Source: Kitasatospora cineracea (GTDB lineage Bacteria > Actinomycetota > Actinomycetes > Streptomycetales > Streptomycetaceae). From it: a stretch of 64,000 bases of DNA. Below are positions 7,536 through 16,409 of this stretch, one piece after another (within the stretch, counting starts at the first letter, position 1; the number at the start of each line of letters is the position of its first letter). The notes beneath the pieces were generated by a model, which saw only the letters and a program-made list of their open reading frames with translations, did not search any database and was not told where the DNA came from. A program made the position numbers and the translations under genes. Location of the stretch: NCBI RefSeq assembly GCF_003751605.1, contig NZ_RJVJ01000003.1:620001-684000 (forward strand), written 5' to 3'.

Positions 7536-9509
7536 ATGAGTGAGCTGCGGCTTGCCACCCTGACGCTGCCGACCGCACCGGTCGGCCCCGTCAACCCCCT
7601 CCCCCCGCTGTTCACCGGCGCCGACCTCCACCAGGTCGAGGACACCGGCGAGGCCGACGAGGAGATGCGCCACAACATCGGCTACGGCCGGGTGCCCTCC
7701 GTCCTGCCCTACCTGGTCCAGGACGGCTACACCCGCGAACGGGCCCCCGCCGAACACCCCGTGGCCGTCCTGGAGAACGACACCCTGCGGGCGGTCTTCC
7801 TGCTCGGCGCCGGCGGCCGGCTCCAGTCGCTGGTCCACAAGCCCACCGGCCGCGAACTCCTCTTCCGCAACCCGGTGTTCCAACCCGCCAACCTCGCCCT
7901 GCGCGGAGCCTGGCTGGCCGGCGGCGTCGAATGGAACACTGGCACCATCGGCCACGCCCCCACCACCTGCGAACCCCTGCACACCGCCCGCCTCACCCGC
8001 CCCGACGGCACCCCGGTGCTGCGGATGTGGGAGTACGAGCGGATCCGCGGCACCGTCTTCCAGATCGACGCCTGCCTCCCGGACGACTCCCCGGTCCTGC
8101 TGGTCCACGTCCGGATCACCAACCCGCACCCGCACACCGTCCCGGTGTACTGGTGGTCCAACATCGCCGTCCCCGAAGCCCCCGACGTCCGCGTCCTCGC
8201 CCCCGCCGACGCCGCCTGGCAGTTCAGCTACGACCGCAAGGTCCGCCGGGTCGACCTCCCCGCCCCGCACGGCACCGACCTCAGCCGCACCACCCGCTCC
8301 CGCGACGCCGCCGACTACTTCTTCGACCTCCCGGCCGGCCGGCGCCGCTGGATCGCCGCCCTCGACGCGGACGGCCGCGGCCTGGTCCAGACCTCCACCG
8401 AACGGCTGCGCGGCCGCAAACTCTTCCTCTGGGGCCAGGGCCCCGGCGGCCGGCACTGGCAGGAGTGGCTCGCCGGACCGGGCACCGGCTACCTGGAGAT
8501 CCAGGCCGGCCTCGCCCGCACCCAGCTCGAACACCTCCCGATGCCGGCCGGCGCCCGCTGGGCCTGGACCGAGGCCTACGGCCTGCTCGAAGCCGACCCC
8601 GCCGCCGTCCACGGCGAGGACTGGACCGCCGCCCGCGACGCCGCCGAACACGCCCTCGACACCCTCCTCCCGCCCCACCTGCTGGACGCCGAACTCGAAG
8701 CCGCCGCCCACTGGGCCGACCGCGCCCCCGACCTGATCCTGCAGGCCGGCTCCGGCTGGGGCGCCCTAGAGGAACGCCGCCGCGCCCACACCGGCCAGGA
8801 CCCCCTGCCCACCCCCGGCACCCCCTTCCCCGCCGACACCCTCGGCCCCGAACAGGCCCCCTGGCTCGAACTCCTCACCCACGGCACCCTCGACCCCGGC
8901 GACCCCCGCCAACCCCCCGCCTCCCACCAGAGCGACCCCGCCTGGATCCCCCCGCTGACCGCCGCCGACACCTGGCTCGCCCACCTCCACCTCGGCACCC
9001 TGCACGCCCACCGCGGCGACCACGACAGCGCCCGCGCCTGCTGGCAGCGCTCCCTCGACCGGCACCCCACCGCCTGGGCCTGGCGCAACCTCGCCGCCCT
9101 CGCCGACCGCACCGGCGACCTCGACGAAGCCGCCCACGCCTACCGGCAGGCCCTCCGGCACGCCCCCGCCCTGCTGCCGCTCGTCCTGGAGAGCACCGCC
9201 CTGCTGCTCCGGGCCGGCCACCCCCGGGAAGTCCTGGACCACCTCGACGCCCTGACCCCGGCCCAGCGCGCCACCGGCCGGGCCCGCTGGACGGAGGCCC
9301 GCGCCGCCCTCGACAGCGGAGACGTGGAACGCTGCGGACGGCTTTTGCACGAAGGCATCGAGATCGCCGACCTCCGCGAGGGCGAAGGCTCCCTGCACGA
9401 ACTCTGGTTCGCCCACCGCCGCGCCACTTCCGGCACCGACCCGGAACCGGGCCCGGACCTCCCGCGGGCCTACGACTTCCGGATGCTGACCACCGACCCG
9501 ACCGGCTGA
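7536..9509 (+). CDS. DUF5107 domain protein with C-terminal TPR repeats
   Basis: The 657-residue cytoplasmic protein starts at ATG 7536 behind an AGAAGG site. Residues about 60-330 match the DUF5107 type: a beta-rich galactose-mutarotase-like fold with GGRLQSLVHKPTGRELLF, WLAGGVEWN and VYWWSNIAVPE. A middle helical region follows, and then TPR-like helices from about residue 470 (LAHLHLGTLHAHRGDHDSA, AWRNLAALADRTGDLDEAAH). Proteins of this class occur beside sugar ABC importers and are thought to act on imported carbohydrate, but the reaction is unproven. It is last in the operon and is followed by a strong hairpin terminator. No signal peptide is seen. Confidence 0.82.
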   Translation: MSELRLATLTLPTAPVGPVNPLPPLFTGADLHQVEDTGEADEEMRHNIGYGRVPSVLPYLVQDGYTRERAPAEHPVAVLENDTLRAVFLLGAGGRLQSLVHKPTGRELLFRNPVFQPANLALRGAWLAGGVEWNTGTIGHAPTTCEPLHTARLTRPDGTPVLRMWEYERIRGTVFQIDACLPDDSPVLLVHVRITNPHPHTVPVYWWSNIAVPEAPDVRVLAPADAAWQFSYDRKVRRVDLPAPHGTDLSRTTRSRDAADYFFDLPAGRRRWIAALDADGRGLVQTSTERLRGRKLFLWGQGPGGRHWQEWLAGPGTGYLEIQAGLARTQLEHLPMPAGARWAWTEAYGLLEADPAAVHGEDWTAARDAAEHALDTLLPPHLLDAELEAAAHWADRAPDLILQAGSGWGALEERRRAHTGQDPLPTPGTPFPADTLGPEQAPWLELLTHGTLDPGDPRQPPASHQSDPAWIPPLTAADTWLAHLHLGTLHAHRGDHDSARACWQRSLDRHPTAWAWRNLAALADRTGDLDEAAHAYRQALRHAPALLPLVLESTALLLRAGHPREVLDHLDALTPAQRATGRARWTEARAALDSGDVERCGRLLHEGIEIADLREGEGSLHELWFAHRRATSGTDPEPGPDLPRAYDFRMLTTDPTG

Positions 9510-9512
9510 CTC

Positions 9513-9566
9513 CCACAGCTCCCCGGCCCCCCGCACGTCCGGTGTGCGGGGGCCGGGGAACTGTGG
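9513..9566. terminator. Bidirectional hairpin terminator
   Basis: Arms at 9513-9536 and 9544-9566 are complementary apart from one bulged base and one mismatch, giving a stem of about 22 pairs with a 7-base loop. It lies between the convergent sugar operon and the ABC permease gene and can serve both. Confidence 0.8.
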
Positions 9567-9571
9567 AACAG

Positions 9572-10576
9572 CTAGGAACGCCGCAAGCGCCGGAAGACCA
9601 CGGCCAGGACGGCCACCGTGAGCAGCAGCAGCCCCCCGGCCTCCACCAGTTGGACCGGCACCAGGTGCCCGGCCGGGTGGTAGCGCAGCCACACGGTGTC
9701 GGCCTTCGCGCAGGGGTCCGAGTCGAGGCAGGCCGAGGTGCGCACCCGCGAGCCGTCCGCCAGCACCAGCATCCGGTCGACCAGCCAGGCGTTGGTCGGC
9801 TGGTAGGTGCCGACCGGGCCGGTCGCCTCGACGGCGGGCCAGAAGTGCGGCCGGGCCCAGAAGGCCAGGCCGCCGAGGGCCGCCACCAGCGCCCCGGTCA
9901 GGAGCATCGCGGGCACCACCCGGCGGCACAGCTGGCCGACCAGGACGCCCAGCGCGAGGGCGAACAGCGACCACGCCACCGGCGCCACCCCCAGCGCCGG
10001 GTAGGTGAAGGCCTGGAACGGCGGGTCGAAGGCGACCGGCCCGTGCACGATGTCCGTCCACCACACCCAGGTCATCAGGCAGGCGAACACCCCGCTGACC
10101 ACCAGCACGGCGACACCGGGGACGGCGAGGCGGGCCGCCAGCCAGCGGGCGGGGCCGACGGACTGGGCCCGGACCAACCGGATCGTGCCGCGCTCGTACT
10201 CCTGGGCCAGCAGCGGCGCGCCGACGAACACCCCCAGCAGCAGCGGGAGCGCGGCGGCCAGCGGCTGCAGGACGGACAAGTACCAGAAGTTCGGGCGGCT
10301 GATCGGCGCGAGCAGGATCCAGCAGGTCGTGCCGTCCCACGTTTCGGGGGCGTAGCAGCCGGTCCGCCGCAGCACGCCCACGATGTGCCCGATCGAGACG
10401 TGCAGCCACACCAGGTCCGCCGAGACCAGCACCAGCAGCACCGCCAGCACCCGCAGCACCACCCGGTTCTGGCGCAGCGACAGCCACAGCAGGCCGCGGA
10501 GCCGGGGAGCGCGCGCGGACGGTCGCCCCGGGGCTGCGGCGGGCTTCGCCGGACCGGTCAGGACGTCGGTGCTCAT
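9572..10576 (-). CDS. ABC exporter permease partner of YtrA-type system
   Basis: The 334-residue membrane protein starts at ATG 10576, overlapping the stop of the ATPase gene (ATGA). About six transmembrane helices are visible, beginning LRVLAVLLVLVSADLVW, with a large external loop carrying CYAPETWDGTTCW that has paired cysteines. A second hydrophilic loop near residue 280 also contains a Cys pair (SACLDSDPC). It should form a transporter with the upstream ATPase. YtrA-linked ABC systems are often induced by envelope-active antibiotics; that role is inferred here from operon context only. Confidence 0.82.
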   Translation of the reverse strand: MSTDVLTGPAKPAAAPGRPSARAPRLRGLLWLSLRQNRVVLRVLAVLLVLVSADLVWLHVSIGHIVGVLRRTGCYAPETWDGTTCWILLAPISRPNFWYLSVLQPLAAALPLLLGVFVGAPLLAQEYERGTIRLVRAQSVGPARWLAARLAVPGVAVLVVSGVFACLMTWVWWTDIVHGPVAFDPPFQAFTYPALGVAPVAWSLFALALGVLVGQLCRRVVPAMLLTGALVAALGGLAFWARPHFWPAVEATGPVGTYQPTNAWLVDRMLVLADGSRVRTSACLDSDPCAKADTVWLRYHPAGHLVPVQLVEAGGLLLLTVAVLAVVFRRLRRS

Positions 10577-11499
10577 GCCGCCCTCTCCTCGTGCTCGTCG
10601 TTCCTGTCGTCCCCGCCGTTGCCGCCGCGCGCGTGAGCGCTGCCGGGGGAGCGGAGGTAGCCGAGCAGCAGTTCCTCCAGCCCGGGGCGCTCGCTCTGCC
10701 ACCCCTCGTCGAACGGCCCGGCGCCGCGCACCAGCGCGGTGGCCCGGCGCCCGCCGACCCGCCGCTCGACGACCAGGTGCTCCGGGAGCTCGGGCCCCGT
10801 GACCGGGCCGGTGAGCAGCCGGTGGCCGTCCAGGACGTCCTCCAGGTCCCCGGAGAGCCGGACCCGGCCGCCCTGGACGAGCAGCAGGTGGTCGATGACG
10901 CCGTCGAGCTCCGGCAGGATGTGGGAGGAGACCACGACCGTGGTGCCGCGCTCGGCGACGACCGACATCAGCGTGCCCATCAACTGGTGCCGGGCCAGCG
11001 GGTCGAGGTCGGACATCGGCTCGTCCAGCAGCAGCAGGTCGGCGCGCTTGCCCAGGGCCAGCGCCAGCGAGACCCGGGTGCGCTGGCCGCCGGAGAGCGA
11101 ACCGACCCGGGCCCGGAGCCGCAACTCGCCCTGCTCGACGATCCGCCGGGCGCCCTCCTCGTCCCAGACCGGGTTGAGCTCGCGGCCCATCCGGAGCGTC
11201 TCGGCGACGGTGAGGCCCGGGTACAGCGGCTTGTCCTGCGCCACGTAGGCGACCCGGGCCCGCAGCCCCGGTGCGCCGGCCGGCTCGCCGAGGACGCGCA
11301 ACCCGCCCGCGTCCGGCGCCAGCAGGCCGGCGGCGAGGGCGAGCAGGGTGCTCTTCCCCGCGCCGTTGGGGCCCACCACGCCGCTGATCCGCCCGGCCGG
11401 GACGGTGAAGTCGCAGTCGCGCAGGGCCCATTCGCCCCGGTAGCGCAGGCCGAGCCCGGCGGCCTCCAGCGCCGGAACCACGCTTGTCGGGTCGTTCAC
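10573..11499 (-). CDS. ABC transporter ATP-binding protein
   Basis: The 308-residue ATPase starts at a GTG (11499) preceded by an AGGGGG ribosome site. Walker A is GPNGAGKST near residue 40, the signature is SLSGGQRTRV and Walker B is LLLLDEPMSDLD. The C-terminal 80 residues after the ATPase core are typical of export-type subunits. It lies between the GntR regulator and the permease, with which it overlaps by four bases. The operon order regulator-ATPase-permease is the YtrA arrangement. Confidence 0.9.
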   Translation of the reverse strand: MNDPTSVVPALEAAGLGLRYRGEWALRDCDFTVPAGRISGVVGPNGAGKSTLLALAAGLLAPDAGGLRVLGEPAGAPGLRARVAYVAQDKPLYPGLTVAETLRMGRELNPVWDEEGARRIVEQGELRLRARVGSLSGGQRTRVSLALALGKRADLLLLDEPMSDLDPLARHQLMGTLMSVVAERGTTVVVSSHILPELDGVIDHLLLVQGGRVRLSGDLEDVLDGHRLLTGPVTGPELPEHLVVERRVGGRRATALVRGAGPFDEGWQSERPGLEELLLGYLRSPGSAHARGGNGGDDRNDEHEERAA

Positions 11500-11613
11500 C
11501 CGGTCCCCCTCGCTCGCTTCTCGTTCCGGCGCCGCGGGCAGCACCCGGGACGCCTCCGTTCGGTCCCGGGCATCACCCGGGAGATCGCCGTCGCGCCGGT
11601 CACCGGCGCGCCG

Positions 11614-12012
11614 TCACCCGGCGGAATCCGGCGCCCCGAAGCGCTGGTCCAGCACCGACGCCACCAGGGCGGCGACGTCCTCGCGCTCCAGCCCCGCCGC
11701 GCGGGCCCGGTCCACCCAGTCGACCAGCTCCCCGCGCAGCGGGCCGTCGGCCGCCGCCTCCGGCCGCGCCAGCGAACGCCGGACGAAGGTCCCGAGCCCC
11801 GGCCGGGGCTCGACCAGCCCCTCGCGCTCCAGCTCGCGGTACGCCTTCAGCACGGTGTTGGGGTTGATCGCGGTCAGCTCGACCACCTCGCGGGCGGTCG
11901 GCAACTTGTCCCCGGGCTCCAGCAGGCCGAGCCGCAGGGCCTGCTTGGTCTGCTGCACGATCTGCTGGTAGGTGGAGACGCCGCTGCGCCGGTCGATGCG
12001 GTACTCGATCAT
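11614..12012 (-). CDS. GntR-family transcriptional regulator, YtrA subfamily
   Basis: This is a short (132-residue) GntR protein. Residues 1-75 are the winged helix, with VSTYQQIVQQTKQALRLG, DKLPTAREVVELTAINPNTV and EREGLVEPRPGLGTFV. The remaining 55 residues form a minimal helical C-terminus, which is diagnostic of YtrA rather than of FadR or HutC types. It heads an operon with an ABC ATPase and permease. A candidate operator lies about 35 bases upstream, and a near-identical site precedes the DUF2079 gene, so it probably controls both units. Confidence 0.9.
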   Translation of the reverse strand: MIEYRIDRRSGVSTYQQIVQQTKQALRLGLLEPGDKLPTAREVVELTAINPNTVLKAYRELEREGLVEPRPGLGTFVRRSLARPEAAADGPLRGELVDWVDRARAAGLEREDVAALVASVLDQRFGAPDSAG

Positions 12013-12044
12013 CCGGTCACCCGATCACGCCTGTTGTGGCCTTT

Positions 12045-12060
12045 CACTAGTTCAATGGTG
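12045..12060. promoter_or_regulatory. Candidate YtrA operator, gntR promoter
   Basis: CACTAGTTCAATGGTG is an imperfect inverted repeat followed by GAATGGTGG. It resembles the site at 13674-13689 closely, and both are preceded on the plus strand by CCTTT. The position just upstream of gntR suggests autoregulation. Confidence 0.65.
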
Positions 12061-12139
12061 GAATGGTGGCCCACTGCGGCGCGGGGGTCAAGCCGGGCCG
12101 GCGGCGGGTCGCCGACCGTCCAGGGGGGGTGAGGCGGCG

Positions 12140-13657
12140 TCAGGGCCGTTCGAGCAGCAGCAGTCCGTCCCGCTCGAACCGCGGCAGGTAGCCCGCCCCC
12201 CGGTAGAACGCCAGCATCCGGGCGGTGTCGGCGGTGGCGCACGGGGCCTTCACGCTCGGATCGCGCAGGTCCACGGCCACCCACTGCGGGCCCGCGCCGA
12301 CCGGCGCCCGGCACACCAGGGTGACGTCCGCCCGGGAGGTGAGCTGGGCGGCCAGCCGGTTGGAGGCGGCCACCGCGGCGCCGTCGGGCACCAGCCGGAG
12401 CATCGCCCGGGCCTCGGCCACCCGCGGCGAGGTCCGCCACGCCTCGGGCATCACCACCTCGTGCAGCGGGTACAGCGGCAGCGTCACCACCGCCACCAGC
12501 ACGGTCACCGCCAGCCCGCGCCGCACCCGCCGCCCCGCCCCGGCCGCTCCGCCCGCGCCGCTCGTTCCGCCGGTCCGGCGCACCGCGTCGACCAGGGCGG
12601 CGAACAGGACCGGCATCAGCACCGCGCTGTAGTGGTAACTGACGCCCCAGTAGTGCGGGTTGGTGGAGAGCAGCCGCCAGCCCAGGGTGGGGACGCAGAG
12701 CAGCACCAGCGGCGAACGCAGCCCCAGGAAACCGGTGGTGGCGGCCAGCAGGAACAGCAGCAGCCACTTCACCGGAGGCCAGCCGAGCCGCAACGGCAGC
12801 GCCCAGAACGGGGCCCGGGCGCCCCCGCCCAACTGCTGCCAGTAGTCGAAGCCCCCGTGCGGGTTGAACGACGGCAGCACGACGAGCACGACCAGCGCCG
12901 TCGCCACGACGCCGACGACCGCGAGCACCAGCCCGGGCACCGGCGTGCGCCGCTCCCGCCGGGCCCGCCAGGCGATCAGCAGGCCGACGGCGGCCACCGT
13001 CAGCCCGAGGTCCTCCTTCACCAGCAGCAGCGGCAGCGACCAGAGCGCGGCGGCCAGCGGTCGGCGGCGGCCGAGCGCGACGGCGGCGAACGCCAGCAGC
13101 GGCACCGCGAACGCGATCTCGTGGAAGTCGTCCGCCGCGGCCCGCACGATCCCCCACGACGCCCCGGTCGCGCACCCCACGACCAGCGCCACCCGCGCCC
13201 CGGCCACCTCGTGCGCCCAGCGGGTGAGCGGCACCACGGCCAGCGCCATCAGCACGGCTTGCGCCGCCACCAGCGTCAACGGGCTCGGAAAGACCCGGTA
13301 GAACGGCGCCAGCACGGCGATCAGCGGATGGAAGTGGTCCCCGAGCAGGTGGTAGCCGGGCCCCTTCAACGGGACGATCGGCGCCTGCCCGTGCGCGTAC
13401 GCCCGTACGGCCTGCTCGAAGATGCCCAGGTCGTACGCCTTGCTGAGCCCGCGCCGGTACCGGTTGACGGCGACGCAGAGGTAGAGCGCGGCGAACCCCG
13501 CCGCCAACCCCCAGGCCGGCGCGGCCGGACGGCGCAGCAGCGGGCCCGCCAGCCCCGCCGCCCGCGTCCGGAGTCCGGCGGTCGGGTCGGCGATCGGGTC
13601 GGCGGTCGGGTCGGCAGGTGAAGCGGCGGACGGGGGAGTGGCGGCGGCCAGTGGCAT
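12140..13657 (-). CDS. DUF2079 polytopic membrane protein
   Basis: The 505-residue protein starts at ATG 13657 (a TTG lies two codons upstream). After about 60 residues of Ala/Pro-rich cytoplasmic sequence there are ten or more predicted membrane helices. Conserved DUF2079 features include DLGIFEQAVRAYAHGQAPIV with the following GDHFHPL, and a late soluble domain with DGAAVAASNRLAAQLTSR. The fold resembles GT-C-type membrane glycosyltransferases, but no activity has been assigned. It follows the GntR/ABC operon on the same strand but has its own copy of the GntR operator immediately upstream, so it probably belongs to the same regulon. Confidence 0.85.
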   Translation of the reverse strand: MPLAAATPPSAASPADPTADPIADPTAGLRTRAAGLAGPLLRRPAAPAWGLAAGFAALYLCVAVNRYRRGLSKAYDLGIFEQAVRAYAHGQAPIVPLKGPGYHLLGDHFHPLIAVLAPFYRVFPSPLTLVAAQAVLMALAVVPLTRWAHEVAGARVALVVGCATGASWGIVRAAADDFHEIAFAVPLLAFAAVALGRRRPLAAALWSLPLLLVKEDLGLTVAAVGLLIAWRARRERRTPVPGLVLAVVGVVATALVVLVVLPSFNPHGGFDYWQQLGGGARAPFWALPLRLGWPPVKWLLLFLLAATTGFLGLRSPLVLLCVPTLGWRLLSTNPHYWGVSYHYSAVLMPVLFAALVDAVRRTGGTSGAGGAAGAGRRVRRGLAVTVLVAVVTLPLYPLHEVVMPEAWRTSPRVAEARAMLRLVPDGAAVAASNRLAAQLTSRADVTLVCRAPVGAGPQWVAVDLRDPSVKAPCATADTARMLAFYRGAGYLPRFERDGLLLLERP

Positions 13658-13673
13658 CGGCAAAGTACCCTTT

Positions 13674-13689
13674 CACTATTCGATTAGTG
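13674..13689. promoter_or_regulatory. Candidate YtrA operator, DUF2079 promoter
   Basis: CACTATTCGATTAGTG is a well-formed inverted repeat (CACTA...TAGTG) 16 bases before the DUF2079 start codon. It shares CCTTTCACTA and the trailing GGAA-GGTGG pattern with the site before gntR. Confidence 0.68.
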
Positions 13690-13936
13690 GAAGGGTGGTG
13701 GAAGTCCGCGGGCCCGTCAACCCCGGTCCGGCCCCGTCGGCCGGGCCTCTGACCTGCCCTTTTCCGCCCGCCCCGGCGGCCCGCGACACCCCGGCGGCCG
13801 CCCCCGCCGCCCACCCCCGGGCTGCCCCATTGGGGTGACCACGGCCGGTGTCGCGGCCGGGAGCGGCCCGGCGGGTCCTATCGTCGGCAGGGCTCCCGGC
13901 CGGGGGCCTGGCGGTGCGAGTCGAGCGTGGAGCGGC

Positions 13937-15217
13937 ATGGCGACCGGAATCCCCCCACAGGTGAACGCCCCGCAGGCCCGGGCCGCGAAGGTGCTGCGCC
14001 ACGGCAAGCTGTGGCTGGTGCCGGGAGTGCTGAGCGCCCTGGTCGCCCTGGTGCTGTCCCTGCTGTACATGGGCGGCATCCTCACGCCGCAGGACGACCT
14101 GCACCGGATGCCGATCGCCCTGGTCGACTCCGACGCCGGCCCGCCCCTGCCCGGCCGGACCGCGCCGCTGGGCGCGGAACTGACGGACGCGGTGGCCGCG
14201 GGCACACCCCCAGGCCAGGTCCAGTGGCGCCGCCTCTCCCGGGCCCAGGCCCAGGAACAACTCGCCTCGGGAAAGGTGTACGGGGCCCTGGTGGTGCCGG
14301 AGGACTTCACCCGCAGCGTCGGCGCCCTGACGACGGGCCAGGCCACCGCCCGCCCCGTCCTGCTGGCGCTCACCAACCCCGGGACCGGCTCGCTGGCCTC
14401 CTCGCTGGCCTCCCAGATCACCCAACTCGCGGCCTACAAGTCCTCGGTGGCGCTCGGCAAACAGCTGACCGCCGCCGCCCCCGACGCGCCCGCCACCGCC
14501 AGGCTCCTGCTCGCCGACCCGGTCGACGTCCAGGTCCAGCAGGGGCACCCGATCGCCCGGCACACCGGACTCGGCCTGAGCGCCTTCTACTACACGCTGC
14601 TCCTGGTCCTGGCCGGCTTCCTCAGCGCCAACCTGGTGCACAACGGAGTGGACGGCGCCCTCGGCTACGCGGACAGCGAGATCGGCCCGTGGCACTCGCG
14701 CCGGCCGACCCTCCCGATCACCCGGACCCAGACCCTGGTGGTCAAGATGGCGATGACCGCGGGGTTGTCGGCCGTCACCACCACGATGATCATGCTGGCG
14801 ACCGTGGGCATCCTCGGCATGGACGCCCCGCACCTGCCGCTGCTGTGGGTCTTCTCGTTCTGCGCCTGCGTGGCCGTCGGCCTGGGCACCCAGGCCATCA
14901 ACGCCGCCTTCGGCTCACTCGGCCAACTCGTCGCCATGTTCGTCTTCATCGCGCTCGCCCTCCCCTCCTCCGGCGCGACCATCCCCCTGCAGGCGGCCCC
15001 CTCCTTCTACCGCTTCCTGGGCACCTTCGAGCCGATGCGCCAAGTCGTCGGCGGCGTCCGGTCCATCCTCTACTTCGACGCCCGCGCGGACGCCGGCCTG
15101 ACCCGGGCCTGGCTGATGATCCTGCTCGGCTTCGCCGTCGCCCTGGTCTTCGGCTTCGCCATGACCCGCTACTACGACCGCAAGGGCCTGCACCGCATGG
15201 TCCCCACGCCGTCCTGA
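13937..15217 (+). CDS. DUF3533/YhgE-Pip-like membrane protein
   Basis: The 426-residue protein starts at ATG 13937, with GGAG seven bases upstream. A first membrane helix (about 25-50, VPGVLSALVALVLSLLYMGG) is followed by a large extracytoplasmic domain of about 170 residues containing IALVDSDAGPPLPG and GKVYGALVVPEDF, then five or six helices at the C-terminus (from about residue 215). This layout is that of the SNG1/ABC-2-like DUF3533 family, which resembles the permease half of exporters. No ATPase is adjacent. It stands alone, converging with spo0M. Its function is not established. Confidence 0.8.
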   Translation: MATGIPPQVNAPQARAAKVLRHGKLWLVPGVLSALVALVLSLLYMGGILTPQDDLHRMPIALVDSDAGPPLPGRTAPLGAELTDAVAAGTPPGQVQWRRLSRAQAQEQLASGKVYGALVVPEDFTRSVGALTTGQATARPVLLALTNPGTGSLASSLASQITQLAAYKSSVALGKQLTAAAPDAPATARLLLADPVDVQVQQGHPIARHTGLGLSAFYYTLLLVLAGFLSANLVHNGVDGALGYADSEIGPWHSRRPTLPITRTQTLVVKMAMTAGLSAVTTTMIMLATVGILGMDAPHLPLLWVFSFCACVAVGLGTQAINAAFGSLGQLVAMFVFIALALPSSGATIPLQAAPSFYRFLGTFEPMRQVVGGVRSILYFDARADAGLTRAWLMILLGFAVALVFGFAMTRYYDRKGLHRMVPTPS

Positions 15218-15340
15218 CCTCACCCCGTCCCACCCCGCCCCGTCCCTACCTCGCCGGACAGCCGCCGACGGGCCGCCGGAGCACCCAGCCCCGCCGACCC
15301 GTCGGTCCTTCGTTCCCGCTCCTGCTTCCGCCCTGCGCGG

Positions 15341-16102
15341 TCAGTGCCCCAGCGCGCCCCGGATCCAGCCGTCCACCGTGCCGGTCAGGTCCTGCTGCCC
15401 GGCCGCGTGGTCCAGCACGAACGTGCGCACCGAATCACCGCCGAACACCCCGCGCTTGTCGAACTCCAGCACCACCTCAACCCGGTGAGGGCCCGTCACG
15501 AACGACAGCTCGACCTCGTTGCAGCGCCGCGCGAACTGCGCCGCCGCCTTGTACTCGATCTCCTGGTAGAACGGCAGCGTCTGGCTCGTGCCGTGGATCC
15601 GACCGGCCTCCAGATCGGCCCGGTGGAAGTGGAAGCCGAGCGCCGACAGCGCCTCCAGCACCCGCTGCTGCACCGGCAGCGGCTCCACCGCGAGCGGATC
15701 GGTGTCCCCGCGGTCCAACTGCCCGGCGATGTCCACATCGGTGCGCACCCCGAGCACCATGCCCGACAGGTGGTGCCCCCCGATCGCGGTCAGCGGCGTC
15801 TCCCACGGCACCGGGAAGGCGAACGGGACGGCCAGCCGCTCCCCGGCGGCCAACCGCAGCGGACCGCAGACCTGCACCCGGGCGAACTCCTTGGTGGTGT
15901 GCCCCTCCTCGTCCCCGTACTCGACCTCGACCCGGGCCGCCAGACAGAGCGTGACACCGTTGATCTCGGCGTCCCGCTCGCCACCGACCAGGTTGACCTG
16001 CCCGTGCACGGTGCCGCCGGGGTAGACGGCCGGGGTGGACAGCACCGTGTCGACGGTCGGTCCGCCGACGCCCAGGGCGCCGAGAAGCCGCTTGAACACC
16101 AT
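15341..16102 (-). CDS. spo0M: Sporulation-control protein Spo0M
   Basis: The 253-residue protein begins MVFKRLLGALGVGGPTVDTVL-like, the standard Spo0M opening, and continues with YPGGTVHGQVNLVGG, which belongs to the arrestin-like fold. The ATG at 16102 is preferred over a GTG at 16111 because GAGGAG (16116-16111) sits eight bases before the ATG and overlaps the GTG. The N-terminal arrestin-like half (1-125) and C-terminal half with GFHFHRADLEAGRI and LPFYQEIEYKAA are complete. Spo0M influences sporulation and cell-cycle progression in Bacillus; in Streptomyces it is widespread but less defined. The protein is cytoplasmic with no membrane segment. Confidence 0.92.
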   Translation of the reverse strand: MVFKRLLGALGVGGPTVDTVLSTPAVYPGGTVHGQVNLVGGERDAEINGVTLCLAARVEVEYGDEEGHTTKEFARVQVCGPLRLAAGERLAVPFAFPVPWETPLTAIGGHHLSGMVLGVRTDVDIAGQLDRGDTDPLAVEPLPVQQRVLEALSALGFHFHRADLEAGRIHGTSQTLPFYQEIEYKAAAQFARRCNEVELSFVTGPHRVEVVLEFDKRGVFGGDSVRTFVLDHAAGQQDLTGTVDGWIRGALGH

Positions 16103-16409
16103 CAGGGACACTCCTCACAGAACCGGGATCCACAAGCCCACCGATCGTACTTTGCCCGCACTTTGCCCCCGCCGGCCCTCCCTGCCTTCCTGCCCGCGCC
16201 GCCCTCCCTGCCCGGCAGGCCGACGACACGTCGAAGCCCCGTCGGGCGGAGGCGACTTGGCGAAGTCAACCTGCCCGGCGGGGCTTCGACGAGTACTGCT
16301 GCGGCTCCGGCGGACCTCGTCACGCTGCCGCGACCCGCACGCCCACGAGGTCAGCCCGGCGGGGGAGTTGCCCTCGGCCCGTGGGTGCCGGTGTCCTGCC
16401 GGTGGCGGC
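16103..16409. other. Gene-free stretch containing a nested hairpin
   Basis: These 307 bases between spo0M and the CHAP gene contain no convincing coding frame. The one notable object is the hairpin at 16229-16291, listed separately; the left part is Pro-codon-like C-rich sequence. Confidence 0.6.
16229..16291. terminator. Long hairpin with a second hairpin in its loop
   Basis: CGTCGAAGCCCCGTCGGGC (16229-16247) pairs with 16273-16291 at 18 of 19 positions. The 25-base loop itself contains GACTTGGCGAAGTC (16254-16267), a five-pair hairpin. It lies downstream of the CHAP gene (minus strand) and upstream of spo0M, so termination of the CHAP transcript is the simplest role. Confidence 0.6.

Noticed and set aside
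12009..13814. Alternative minus-strand 601-codon frame
   Set aside because: It overlaps the DUF2079 gene in another frame. Only the DUF2079 frame has membrane helices and conserved motifs.
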